This document shows, piece after piece, positions 43,691 to 53,419 of a stretch of DNA of 64,000 nt. This DNA is from Typhlomys cinereus. Lineage: Eukaryota > Chordata > Mammalia > Rodentia > Platacanthomyidae. The notes under the pieces are model-generated. The model saw only the letters and a list, made by a program, of their open reading frames with translations. It searched no databases and was not told the DNA's origin. The first letter of the stretch is position 1. Each line of letters begins with the position of its first letter. The stretch spans positions 2,561,020-2,625,019 of the forward strand of contig JALPQD010000005.1 in NCBI GenBank assembly GCA_023101885.1, read 5' to 3'. The position numbers and the translations under genes were made by a program.

Positions 43691-43698
43691 ACATCTCT

Positions 43699-43927
43699 GG
43701 CTGGAGAGGCGGCCCAGGGGTTAAGACTCTGCTCAGCAAGCAGAAGGTCCTGAGTTTGGATCCCAAGTACTACAGCAGGTAGAAACGGTGGTGGTCTGCA
43801 CTTCTGATCCTGGTGGGCAGATCCTGGGAAATCCCAGAGCGAAGCAAAAAGGAGGTAGAAGAACTCCAGGATGATTCCTGAAGTCACCCTTGGTCCTCAC
43901 AGGGACACACAGTGCCCTCTGATACAC

Positions 43928-43979
<52 letters not shown>

Positions 43980-44003
43980 ACAACACTAAACAAATAAAAT
44001 ATT
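43699..44003 (+). repeat. tRNA-headed SINE with (CA)n tail
   Basis: GGCTGGAGAGGCGGCCCAGG, GGTCCTGAGTTTGGATCCCA, TCTGATCCTGGTGGGCAGAT and GGACACACAGTGCCCTCTGA; CA tail 43927-43982, then AACAAATAAAATATTTAC. Confidence 0.93.
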
Positions 44004-44224
44004 TACAAACATGGTCACTCTTACTACATGCTTTGTAGCCCTTTTGCCTGATGAGCCCAGCATCTCCTTCCTTCCGGATTCCCATAACCTTCACGACAGA
44101 GCTGGAGACAAAAGCTTCCACAACACTCTCCCCAGCTGCTCTAGTCCACAGGGTCTCCCTTTCAAAGCCTCTTAGATCTTTTGAGGAAGAGGGGGGTTTC
44201 TACTTGACATTTCTCTGACATAGA

Positions 44225-44355
44225 TTTGTTGTTGTTTATATCTGGTTTTGAGACATCCATCTCAGGCTGACCTCAAACTCAGGATGTAGCCCAGGGATGG
44301 TCTTGAACTCTTGATCCTCCCAATTCAGTCTCCCCAAGAGCTGGGCCTCCAGATA
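44225..44355 (-). repeat. B1-like SINE, minus strand
   Basis: TCTGGTTTTGAGACATCCAT, CTCAGGCTGACCTCAAACTC and GATCCTCCCAATTCAGTCTC, then AGAGCTGGGCCTCCAG. Confidence 0.75.
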
Positions 44356-44639
44356 GTGATAGTGTGTTAATCTAAATACAAACAACTCAAAAGAAGGGGG
44401 TGAACTGTGCATGTCTTAGTATATCCCTGCCTGCTTGGTATGTGGCCGTTCCCAGCAGGGATTCTGAACACATGATTTCTTGGGTTTTAAGAGAACACAT
44501 GTTCTGTACAGTTAATATATTCTAACAAAGAGAGTTCACAGATGATTCCCAGCAAGCCATTATCACTGTTTCAAAACAAATTCCTTCAGATCAATAAAGC
44601 AGATGCTGAAAAGTTCAATCGCCAAACTTAAAGTATTTT

Positions 44640-44835
44640 ATAGTTAACTCTGCCACCGATTTGCTGTGTGCCATTGAAGACATTTCTTAACCTGTCTATA
44701 GTTTGATTTCTTTACTGGCTTGGAATAATCATAGTATCCACACTTCTTAGAGCCATTTTTGGAAATGAAATGAGATAGTACACCCAAAACCCTTTGCCTG
44801 GGGCCCAGTGCATAGAAATTATTCCAGAAATATTT
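44640..44835 (+). repeat. MIR (ancient SINE)
   Basis: TAACTCTGCCACCGATTTGC, TGTGTGCCATTGAAGACATT, TCTTAACCTGTCTATAGTTTG, AATAATCATAGTATCCACAC and GAAATGAGATAGTACACCC follow the MIR consensus order. Confidence 0.82.
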
Positions 44836-44919
44836 GTTATTATGTTCCTGAAATTCGATTCAGCTAGAATGCCCAAAAGCATTTGGTAAAGTATGTTGAG
44901 CCTACAGAGAAAACTACTG

Positions 44920-45085
44920 GATGGACTAGGCATCTACTCAGCTGGTAGCTCTGGGTCTGATCTCCAGTACTGGTCATGGTATGACCCAAGCACTAGAGAG
45001 ATAAAGGTAGGAGCACCAGAAATTCAAGGTTGTTCTTAGTTATACAACAAGCTCAAGATCAGGTTAGGATACATTAAAGTCTATT
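44920..45085 (+). repeat. ID-B1 composite SINE, diverged
   Basis: GGACTAGGCATCTACTCAGC and GGTCTGATCTCCAGTACTGG (ID-like), then CCCAAGCACTAGAGAGATAA, AGCACCAGAAATTCAAGGTTG and ATACAACAAGCTCAAGATCA (B1-like). Confidence 0.6.
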
Positions 45086-45225
45086 AGAAGAAGAAAAGAA
45101 GGAGATGAGGACAGAGAAAGAAAAGGAGGAGAAGGGAGGGAAGGGGAGAGGGAGGAAGAGAGGAAGAGAGAAAGGATGGAAGGAAGGAGAAAGAGAGAAG
45201 GAAAGAGAGGGAAAGGTACTGGAGA
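45086..45225. repeat. Purine tract
   Basis: About 140 bp of AAGAAG, GGAGGGAAGG and GGAAGAGAG units, directly after the B1-type 3' end. Confidence 0.9.
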
Positions 45226-45324
45226 GCGGCACATGAAGACCTCTCTTTCCTGCTCTTCATTCATCTGGCGTGCTAGCTTGTTCAGAATGGCAGCAGGCAA
45301 CAGACTTCTATATCTATATCCCCT

Positions 45325-45740
45325 GGGGTTGGGGAGAAGGTTCAGTCAGCACAGTGTTTGCCTTGCAAGCAGGAGGACCTGAGTTCAATCCCCAAAAGCC
45401 AGGAGCACGACTGGGGAGAAAGCTCATGGGGGGGCACCCACTACATGGCATGAGAACTGTGACCCAGACCCCCAAAACCCAGACAGAAGCTGAGCAGATG
45501 CGTGTCATCCCAGCGCTCTCCAGGCAGACAGAGATCCCAAGGGCAAGCTAGCTAGACCGAGGTTAGTAAGCTCAGGGTTCAGCTGAGAGACCTGCCTGCA
45601 GAAAGCGGAAACAGCTAAGAAACACACCTGACCTCAGATCTCCATATGCGTGTGCACATAGGTACATGCACACCTGCACACACGTGAACATGCATACACA
45701 AGCACCCCCCCCACACACACACACACAGTCATTCTCGCTG
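45325..45740 (+). repeat. B2-type SINE, probably two fused or nested copies
   Basis: GGGTTGGGGAGAAGGTTCAG, GAGGACCTGAGTTCAATCCC starts a head. GACTGGGGAGAAAGCTCATG begins a second head-like part, and AGAGACCTGCCTGCAGAAAGC lies near the end, followed by TGTGCACATAGGTACATGC and CA repeats to 45727. Confidence 0.6.
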
Positions 45741-45759
45741 CAGAGCTAGGGTCAGACAC

Positions 45760-46410
45760 CCTGCACATCTGCGAATCCTGTGACCCTACTATCTTCCACC
45801 TCCGCAAAGCTCTGAGTGTCAACGAAACTCCCTACTTCTTCTTTTTCTTTTTCCCACTGGACTGAAAGAGAAAGGAAAGTCTTCAGTAAAACTGATTCAT
45901 TTCCCACAAAGCCTCCGCCTCGCTTTCCATCTGCCGCGGGTGTCAGTGAAAACAGAAAGGGCCGCATCAGCATCAACACAACAGATACAGTCTCCTGCCT
46001 CCCTCCTCCCACTCCCTTCTCCCTCTTCTTCCCTCCTTCACCTTCCTCCATAACTCCTACCCCTCCTTCCCTTCTCTTTCCTCTTTAATGTAAGATCCAT
46101 GTTAATGCACACACTAAAAGGCAAATCACTCATCGATCATGACACAAAATGGAACTGCTGACAGAGTCGCACTCAAAGAGAATGGGAACTTCAAGTTCAT
46201 GCGCTGACATTTGAAGAAAAAAAAACTAACAACTTTCTTTTTGCAACTAAGAGGGGATATTCTGCTCTCAAGTCTAACACACCAATTTCTGCGAACTGGC
46301 TTTCCTGAAGTCTGACTGAAAACCGCCCCTGGTCTGTGTCTGAAGAGCCTTTCACAGTGGGATGATCTCTTCCGTCAGCACAAAGATTAAAATCACAGTC
46401 TGAAAATCTG
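45760..46410. other. Unique intronic sequence
   Basis: Contains a pyrimidine-rich stretch (45995-46085). I see no exon or repeat. Confidence 0.45.
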
Positions 46411-46414
46411 ACTC

Positions 46415-46510
46415 GTGGGGCTGAGGGCCTGGCTCTCAGTGGTAATAGTGCTTGTTGTGCAAGCGCGACGACCCAAGTTCAAACCCCTCAGAGTCTACAT
46501 GAAAAGCCAG
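46415..46510 (+). repeat. B2-like SINE head, partial
   Basis: GGGGCTGAGGGCCTGGCTCT, AATAGTGCTTGTTGTGCAAG and CCCAAGTTCAAACCCCTCAG, cut short by the next SINE. Confidence 0.65.
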
Positions 46511-46516
46511 GCATAG

Positions 46517-46785
46517 GTCTGGGCAGATGACTTGGAGTTTACAGCCTTTGCCTTGCAAGGAAAAGGACCTGAATTCGGATCCCCAGATTCCCACAAAAAT
46601 GCCAGATAGATATGGCAGCATCCTGTAATCCTGTAATCCTGCTCCTGGAAAGGTGGAGCCTAGAAAACACCAGGACAAAGCAAAAAGGAGGAAGAGTAAT
46701 CTGGGATGATTCACAGGCACACATACTCAACTACTTCTTGTGCACACTCACACACACACACACACACACACATGTATACTCACCC
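46517..46785 (+). repeat. tRNA-headed SINE with (CA)n tail
   Basis: GGTCTGGGCAGATGACTTGG, GGACCTGAATTCGGATCCCC and CTCCTGGAAAGGTGGAGCCT, then a CA tail at about 46745-46771. The body is partly replaced by a repeat of CCTGTAAT. Confidence 0.85.
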
Positions 46786-46814
46786 ACGTGCAAAATACAC
46801 ACATTAAAAAAAAA

Positions 46815-46965
46815 AAGCCAGGCATAGAAGCATACACCTCTAATCCCAGCACTGAGTGGGGTGGGCAGCGGGAGAGAGGAAGATTCTGGAAGTTTGTTGG
46901 ACAGACAGTAGAGCTGAAACAGTGTGGTGCCAGATTCAGCAAGAGATTCTACCAAAAAAAAATAA
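46815..46965 (+). repeat. B1-like SINE
   Basis: AAGCCAGGCATAGAAGCATA, CACCTCTAATCCCAGCACTG and GAGAGAGGAAGATTCTGGAA; the 3' half is diverged. Confidence 0.75.
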
Positions 46966-47124
46966 GGTGAGAGAGTAAGAGGAAGATACCTGAAACTTAT
47001 CTCAGGCCTCCATGCATGTCACATGTGCACACACACACACACACAGACATACACTCATACGCTGGTGAGCACACCAAAGCACACTTGTGCACACACATGC
47101 ATTCCACACGAGCAAACATCTGGC

Positions 47125-47265
47125 TCCTCCATTTCCCAGCTATTTGACACCATGCGAGTTGTCTGCATGCAGCCATAGCTCATTTCATCACCTATGAGAT
47201 GGCAAAAAATAATTATACCTGACTTAGAGTTGTGATTACATGAGCTCATTAAATAAAAATATCCT
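47125..47265 (+). repeat. MIR-like ancient SINE
   Basis: ATTTCCCAGCTATTTGACAC, CTCATTTCATCACCTATGAG, ATGGCAAAAAATAATTATACC and GTTGTGATTACATGAGCTCA fit the MIR 3' half. Confidence 0.72.
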
Positions 47266-47269
47266 CACT

Positions 47270-47660
47270 CGTTTTTACATCCTATAATTGTTCAGCCCGG
47301 GCGCTGGCTGTAGCACAAATTCAGCAGATGGCATCTCTTTCCCCTTCCCTTTGCATGTGCAGCTCAACAGCCAACACCAAGAGGAGAGTCGCTTCTCAGG
47401 CAGCGCTGCTCCTGCTGAGACCTGCCCGCTTCCAGAGCTAAGCCAACAGATGACTTTTCTGTCCCTCATTACAGATCAGACACAAAGCAAATGACAAGGA
47501 AACCAAGCAAACTGAGCTTCTGAATCTGTCAAATAATCTTGTTGTGGGGTTCTGTGAGAGATCTGACACTTTTACATACACAGAGCATCCTGACCGGTCA
47601 TCTGCTCCTTTGAGCTCCAATCTTACTCTCTGGTGATCTCTAGGAAACAAAATATTTCTG
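47270..47660. other. Unique intronic sequence
   Basis: I see no exon, repeat or RNA gene. Confidence 0.4.
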
Positions 47661-47664
47661 TTTT

Positions 47665-47854
47665 ACTTTATTTTTCGTTCCTTTTTTCCCCAGTACTAGG
47701 AATGGATCCTCAGGCACGTACTCTACATGTTGGACAAGCACACTAACACTGGGCATCATATCAGACCCTTTGTTTACTTTTTTTTTTAGCTGTTTTCCTT
47801 TGTTTTGTGGAGATGGGGTCTTGTGTAACACAGACTGGGCAAGAATGATCTTGA
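47665..47854 (-). repeat. ID-like piece and 3' part of a B1, minus strand, split by a SINE
   Basis: CCCCAGTACTAGGAATGGAT and GGACAAGCACACTAACACTG are ID-like. GGAGATGGGGTCTTGTGTAA and CACAGACTGGGCAAGAATGA are B1. The rest of the B1 lies at 48184-48245, after the SINE at 47855-48172. Confidence 0.72.
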
Positions 47855-48070
47855 GGGACTGGAGAGGTGGCTCAGGGATTAAGCCTCTGCCTTGCAGGCG
47901 GAAGGTCCTGAGTTCGGATCCTAGACCCTGTGTATAGACGCTGGGCAGAAGCAGGGGCGGCCTGCGTTTCTGGTCCTGGTAGAGCAGAGCCTGTGAATCC
48001 GGGGGCAGAGTAAACAAGGAGGAGGTGGAGGCGGTACATGGTGATTCCCGAATTTGTCCGTGGTTACACA

Positions 48071-48130
<60 letters not shown>

Positions 48131-48172
48131 CACAATTGAATAAATAATAATTTAAAAAAATTTAAAAAAACA
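47855..48172 (+). repeat. tRNA-headed SINE, young subfamily, nested in a B1, with TSD
   Basis: GGGACTGGAGAGGTGGCTCA, AGTTCGGATCCTAGACCCTG, TTCTGGTCCTGGTAGAGCAG, AGTAAACAAGGAGGAGGTGG. The CA tail is long (48067-48128). Perfect 11-bp TSD AATGATCTTGA at 47844-47854 and 48173-48183, which interrupts a B1. It keeps the AGTAAACAAGG block. Confidence 0.95.
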
Positions 48173-48183
48173 AATGATCTTGA

Positions 48184-48245
48184 ATTCCTCATCCTCCTGT
48201 CTCTGCCTTTCAAAGGATGGGGTTAAGAGTATGAGCCTCCCCTCC
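48184..48245 (-). repeat. 5' part of the split B1, minus strand
   Basis: CCTCATCCTCCTGTCTCTGC and AAAGGATGGGGTTAAGAGTATG continue the B1 interrupted at 47854. Confidence 0.72.
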
Positions 48246-48249
48246 TGCC

Positions 48250-48570
48250 TGCCTCTCTCTATCTTTTAAACAGCTACCTGAAATGGACAGAACTGAACAG
48301 TCCCAAGAAACTCATGACGGAAGCATCTATCAAGAAGGTTTATTCATTTTGTGATTTTTCAAAAAAATTAAAGGACTCATGAAATTCTTCTTCTAATATA
48401 ACCTGATGTATATAACAAATCCAAGGACCCATCTGCTCTCTGCCTACCTCAACACAAGTGAGCTGCATATCTGTGTCTCTAACATCAGAATGTCAAGTCA
48501 AATATATCACAGGCTCACATGTCATGTAGCTATATGGTAGCTGAGTAGTTTGTTGGCCTAAAGAACATAA
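48250..48570. other. Unique intronic sequence
   Basis: I see no exon, repeat or RNA gene. Confidence 0.4.
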
Positions 48571-48574
48571 ACTT

Positions 48575-48836
48575 TGTGTGTGTGTGTGTGTGTGTGTGTG
48601 CACATGTGTGCGCAAGTGTGTTTGTGTGTGCCAGGATGACATCTGGAATCATCCTGGATTATTCTACCTCCTTATTGCTCTGCTCTAGAGTTTTCCCAGC
48701 TCTGCCTTCCCTGGCTGGAAGTGCAGACCACTTATGCCATCTCTGAGCAACAGTTTTTCATGGGATCTTGGGGTCCGAACCCAGGTCCTTTTGCTTGAAA
48801 GGCAGAGGCTTTAAACTCTGAGCCCTAGCCCTAGCC
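48575..48836 (-). repeat. tRNA-headed SINE, minus strand, about 140 bp from the first coding exon
   Basis: (GT)n at 48575-48600, then GATGACATCTGGAATCATCC, TCTACCTCCTTATTGCTCTGC and GTCCGAACCCAGGTCCTTTTG. It ends at the inverted head AACTCTGAGCCCTAGCCC. It lies just downstream of the donor at 48973. Confidence 0.88.
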
Positions 48837-48973
48837 CAAGAACATAAATATTCAGGTTTTACACAAATGTCACAATGGCCTAAATGTTTGTAAACTGAAG
48901 AGGCTGAAGGAAAACAAATCCAAAGGAAAATAACGAGGATGCTATCTGCTTGAGTTTTTGAGCCCTGACTTAC

Positions 48974-49034
48974 CTGCGGTGGCCAGGCAGGAGCCCACCA
49001 GGGCAAGCACGGCAGCCACACAGTGAGACGTCAT
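48974..49034 (-). CDS. TGFBR3: TGFBR3 (betaglycan) first coding exon: signal peptide
   Basis: Read on the minus strand, the ATG at 49034-49032 opens 20 codons (MTSHCVAAVLALVGSCLATA) plus the first base of a glycine codon. The exon then ends at a strong donor, CAG|GTAAGT, after 48974 (phase 1). The peptide is a typical signal sequence: a short polar start, a hydrophobic core, then an LATA|G cleavage context. It closely matches the human betaglycan signal peptide as I remember it. Splicing to the exon at 1500-1316 restores Gly (G|GT) and continues PEPGTQCELSP, as in betaglycan. The start has A at -3 (AAAAATGA), and this exon has no other ATG upstream. Betaglycan is a single-pass membrane proteoglycan co-receptor for TGF-beta2 and inhibin. 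Exon boundaries and reading phase are seen directly; the gene name rests on remembered homology. Confidence 0.95.
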
Positions 49035-49154
49035 TTTTCTTGCTCCAGCAGTGCGTCTCCTCCAGGCAACTCAACTCTGGGCTCTTCAGATCACAGACAA
49101 GCTCCACAAATCAGAAGTGGCCTGAAAGCCCCGGCTTGGCAGCTTCCAAATTGC
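49035..49154 (-). other. TGFBR3: 5'UTR part of the TGFBR3 first coding exon
   Basis: These 120 nt lie between a splice acceptor (TTTATTTTTACAG|G, first exon base 49154) and the ATG at 49034. The T-rich tract directly before the AG supports a real acceptor, so the transcript must start in an exon further upstream on the minus strand, at higher coordinates. No ATG occurs in this stretch, so the exon itself holds no upstream ORF. Acceptor position and length are read from sequence; the existence of upstream exons is inferred from the acceptor. Confidence 0.85.
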
Positions 49155-49361
49155 CTGTAAAAATAAACAAGCTTCAGTAAGAAAACGTAATGCAGAAATT
49201 CCATAAACACACATCAAGATTAATGGAGAACTTCTGAAAAGTATCTAGGAGATGAAATTTGTCTTGGAAAAAATATCAGGACAGCACTCAAGACAATGAG
49301 GGTTGGGGGGTGATTACCTAATCAAGTTTTATATATGTAGTAGATACATATAGTAACATGC

Positions 49362-49710
49362 TTCTGCTGGAAAAAATGGCTCAGGGATTAAAGTCTTTGC
49401 CTGAAAAGCAAAGCACCCGAGTTGGGATCCTCAGATCCCATGTGAAGATGTCTAAACACTGTGGGTGTGATCTGTAACTCTAATCCTAGAAGGCGGAGAG
49501 TCCCCAGAGCACGCCGGCATGCTCTAGGTTTCAATGGAGACCCTGGTTCACAACAACAAAGTGGAAAGGCAATAAAGGGTGATTTCCAATATCACCTCTA
49601 CAGGCATATACGCTGAAGTACATTCGTATCGTATACATATACTCACACTCACATATGTCCACTCACATGTAACACACATACACTCCATACACACATACAT
49701 GAAAGAAAAC
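49362..49710 (+). repeat. tRNA-headed SINE, diverged
   Basis: GCTGGAAAAAATGGCTCAGG, CACCCGAGTTGGGATCCTCA, AATCCTAGAAGGCGGAGAGT, GGGTGATTTCCAATATCACC and a degenerate CA/TA tail to 49703. Confidence 0.75.
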
Positions 49711-49764
49711 AAAGAAGGTAACAAGCTTATATTTGATATTTGCTATCTTTAATGGTTCTGATAA

Positions 49765-49860
49765 AAGATGCTGCTTTGAAACAGGGTCTTACTCTTTGCC
49801 CAGGCTGGCTCTGTGTTCCTGAGATCAAAGGGTCCTCTTGCCTTAAGCCACCCACATCCC
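49765..49860 (-). repeat. B1-like SINE, minus strand
   Basis: TTTGAAACAGGGTCTTACTC and TTGCCCAGGCTGGCTCTGTG, then CAAAGGGTCCTCTTGCC. Confidence 0.75.
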
Positions 49861-50265
49861 TCTCCTAGCAGCAACCATCGCAAGATGCACCAAGGCAGCC
49901 AGTTAGAACTTTGGTTTTATAGAGAATACTCGGGACTCCAGAAGGAACTTGAAATGCACCTAAAATCTCGGCAGCAAGACTGTGGTACTAAGCAATCAGT
50001 GACACTTGATATGGGCGGCTCTCGGTGCCAGCAAGCAAACAGAAACAGCTCTGATTAGAGACTCGACCTAATGTCATAATCATAGGGTTATCGCAAAGAT
50101 CAAATTAAATTACACTGTGAATCGATCTGAGAGAGAGAGAGATTAAAAAAACTAAAGTGGGAAAAAAGTCTTTCCTATCTCTCTGGGGTCTGAGATCTCA
50201 ATACCCCATGCAGGGCTACGTGAACCAGAGGGGCCTTCCTAACTTGTTCTTACTCCGTCTTTCTG
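49861..50265. other. Unique intronic sequence
   Basis: I see no exon, repeat or RNA gene. Confidence 0.4.
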
Positions 50266-50269
50266 TGGT

Positions 50270-50372
50270 TGCTGTTGTTCTTGCTTTGCAGCTGAGGATA
50301 GCCTTAGTTAACTCTTCAGTCTTCCTGCCTTAGCCTCCCACGTGCTAGGTTATAGGCATACACTCCTTTACC
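50270..50372 (-). repeat. B1-like SINE, minus strand, diverged
   Basis: TTGCAGCTGAGGATAGCCTT, CAGTCTTCCTGCCTTAGCCT and CCCACGTGCTAGGTTATAGG. Confidence 0.68.
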
Positions 50373-50689
50373 TAATCCTATTTAATCTTTGTTTTGGTTT
50401 TTACTGAATTCGATTTGACTGCAGTCTGCATAATGTGACTAGGTATATTTTCCAAAGCATATTTTCCACCCTTATATTCCAGGGTTAGGCATAATTCAGA
50501 GTAGTCCAATTCAACAAATGTTTTCTGAGCACCTGATGGGGATCAGGTAGAGTCCCCTCAGCACAAAGTTACCCAAAATAGGATAAGGAATGCAAAGACC
50601 CTGCCTGGGCCAAACTCTGGGCAAGACAGGCTGAGCTAGTGTCTAGGCATTATCTCAAACACCTGGAGTATGTATATACCAAGTACTGT

Positions 50690-50890
50690 CGTCACACCCA
50701 CCCCCAGACCTCTCCCTCTCCCCATGTCTCCCTAATATATCCCCCCTCCCACTTCATGTCCTTGTCTTTTTTCTTCTTCTCTGAATGGCCGCTCTAGTGC
50801 TGCCTGCATGCACGTGAGTATGGGGTTGTCCACCAGAGCATGAGCAACCTACCAGCAGCCACAACTGACACTAGTGCTCAGCTACAAGGG
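50690..50890 (+). repeat. L1-related fragment (probable)
   Basis: TCTCCCTAATATATCCCCCC, TCTAGTGCTGCCTGCATGCA, GGTTGTCCACCAGAGCATGA and GCAACCTACCAGCAGCCACA resemble a common rodent L1-associated segment. No reading frame is present. Confidence 0.45.
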
Positions 50891-52940
50891 AAGTACTAGC
50901 TATTCTTACCCTGATTTCACCACTTTCTTTAAAGTCTTTATCATTGGAAAGATTCAGGTGTGGTCATTTCTATAATTCTTAGATACCATCAAGCAAGTTT
51001 TGTTTATTACAAAATAAACATTACAAACAGACCCCCACACACTACAAGAAAAAAAAAGGAGATTTGATGAAGAGTAAAATCACTAAAACAATAAACTAAT
51101 CAGTAGAACAAACACAAGTCATAACTGATCTTGTCCCATACGCTAACTGGGGTGTGGAGGTGACTTAGAAGCCTAGAAATTGACTCGGACCATTCCTTGT
51201 AGCCCAGTGTTTCTGTTACCAAGGATCTACAGCACCTGCGAGAAATGGAAATGTATAGTAACCAAGAACGGAACAAGAGCAAGGAGAATGTGTTATTTTT
51301 TTCTCTTTAAATAATCAGGTTTAAAAAAAAAAAAAACCCTCTGAAAGAGTACACACTGCAATGAAGCCTCCAATAATTTTTCTAAGCAAACCCAGCAAGG
51401 AACGCTCAGAAGATGGCTTCCCAGAGGATTTTTATGGGGCAAATAACCACAGGCAGCACGGGACTCCAGGGAATACTTAATGAGCTCAAGTCACCCCGCC
51501 CACATCTGCAGACGGTCTGCGGGGCCAAGCTGTGCTAATCTGGGGGCTTAGACCAGGTCTGAAGGAAGCCACGGAACACAAATGGTCCCATTAAAAATAT
51601 GGACTGCAAATTGCTGACAAGAATATTGGGCAATTATTAAAATTCAGCAATTACAGATATAATAGAGCCAAGCTAAACAGTTTGATGCCCAAAGGCAAAC
51701 CACAGCAAGTTCACACCGGATCTTCAAACCTCTCCGAGGAAGTCCAAGACAAGTTAAAACGCCACACGGGCTGTTGCAAACAAAGACACAAAGCATTTCT
51801 TCTCTTCGCTTAAAAGTTCCTCCATAAGGCAACTTGTTCGGAAAGAAAATAAACTGCAGGGGGCTTTTGTCTAATCTCCCCAGGGTGGCGGTGACAGGGT
51901 CTTGGGACAGAGAAAAGGAAGGTCTGTGGCTTTCCACCCAGCTGAGCTCCATTTGGGGCAAATCTAAGTAGTAAATATCAGCATCTCACACACTACTCTA
52001 TGGGTCCCTTGTTAAAGTGGGGCATGAAGTCGGGGTTCCCAAAAGTTGTAGCTTGGAAATAGAACCAGGAAACACAAGCTCCTCCTTCCTGAGTTTCTAT
52101 CACATTTGATTTTGCAAAAGACCAGGGCCAACTGACCCTTTTTGACATGGCTAAGTCTTCTTTGGGCTTCATGAACTGAGCATTTCCTTTCAAAATATAA
52201 ATAGGTCTGCAGAGATCCAATAAGAGTTTAGGGACTACTGTAGGAAGATCCCTTTGCCCCCTTTCAAAGCTGTGTGCTTTGCTCAAAGGCTAAGAGAGCA
52301 ATGCACGGCCACAAATCAACAAAAGAAAGTTTCGTGGATTAAGGAGGAAGAATGTGCTACTAATTCTGCTCATTTCAGTTTACTTCTGAGGCTGTTAAAC
52401 AGAGCTGGCTGCCCCCCATTCCCCAGAGACCCAACAGAGCACGTGGTGAACAGTGAGATTAGCCAGAAAAAGCGGCCTCAGATGAATCCTAACAACACCA
52501 TGGATTGAAACCAATATTCAGAAGGAACTCCTTGGGAACTATAACTATATTCCCTGGACTGAGGATTTTAAAAAGAAGGAGGAGGAGGAGCAAATCTTAT
52601 TTTTAGAGGAAAGCTGTGGCAATGCAAATGTCAGCTACTAAGAAAAAAGTACTAACTACCCCTTAAAAGGCTAAATGAAGTACTCACGTAGAAAGATATT
52701 ATTCAAAATTAGAAATAAACTACAATTAACTTGTAGCTGACCACTCGCTCTGTGAAAAAAGTAACCTTTACTAAGAAAACTTGAAATAAAGACAAGTGCA
52801 TAATAAATTAATTAACAAAATGTAAAAAAAAAATTACCCTACTAGAAAGTGACTAGACCAAAGAAAGCAATACGGGTATATGAATGTGTCAAATTAAGAT
52901 TCATTATTTATTCTTAGAACTATTATATGCTCTTTTATTA
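50891..52940. other. Unique intronic sequence of the upstream intron
   Basis: No repeat or exon recognised over about 2 kb. The part at 51360-51990 mixes AT-rich homeodomain-like sites (GCAATTATTAAAATTCAGCA) with GC-rich segments and may be a conserved non-coding element. That cannot be tested here. Confidence 0.4.
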
Positions 52941-52944
52941 ATAT

Positions 52945-53095
52945 TCAATTTTTTTTATTTGAGGAGGAGGATAAGCAATGGAGTGCCTGGATGTTCAGAG
53001 GACAACTTTTGGAAACTGGTTCTTTCGGGGACTGAACTCAAGTCACCTGGTTAACACGTAGGCTGTTTTATTGGCTAAGTTACACACATGCTATT
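52945..53095 (-). repeat. B2/B3-like SINE, minus strand
   Basis: GGATGTTCAGAGGACAACTT, TTGGAAACTGGTTCTTTCGG, GGACTGAACTCAAGTCACCT and GGCTGTTTTATTGGCTAAGT. Confidence 0.72.
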
Positions 53096-53205
53096 TTCAA
53101 ACATTTTTTTACATTAACATGCTAAAGATATATGAATGGCTTTTAAAAGAAAGAAGCATCTGACATGATTTTATGAGTGAAGAGAAGCCCCAAACCACAA
53201 GCCGA

Positions 53206-53326
53206 GGCCCAGCAAGATGGCTCAGCAGGTGAAGTGCCTGCTTGCAAACCCAAGTGGAGCCTTAGAATCCCAAATGGTGGAAGGAGAGAACTGACTTCTG
53301 CAAGCTGTCCTCTGACCTCCATGTTG

Positions 53327-53385
<59 letters not shown>

Positions 53386-53402
53386 CCTCTCCTCTCCTCT
53401 CC
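53206..53402 (+). repeat. B2-like SINE with (CT)n then (CTCTC)n tail
   Basis: GGCCCAGCAAGATGGCTCAG, CAGGTGAAGTGCCTGCTTGC, ATGGTGGAAGGAGAGAACTG and AAGCTGTCCTCTGACCTCCA. The tail is about 50 bp of CT followed by four CTCTC units (53332-53402). Confidence 0.88.
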
Positions 53403-53419
53403 AAATAAAGAAATTAGAT

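Larger units (their letters stand above)
1501..48973 (-). other. TGFBR3: TGFBR3 intron between the two coding exons (about 47.5 kb, phase 1)
   Basis: GT at 48973-48972 and AG at 1502-1501 delimit a 47,473-bp intron on the minus strand. It is filled mainly by SINEs, microsatellites, LTR fragments, a PTTG1 retropseudogene and unique AT-rich sequence, listed separately. A very large intron after the signal-peptide exon fits the long 5' part of mammalian TGFBR3. I saw no further betaglycan-like exon inside it. Confidence 0.85.

Noticed and set aside
48758..49021. Minus-strand frame overlapping the first coding exon
   Set aside because: It is in another frame, starts at an internal codon and runs through the splice donor into a SINE.
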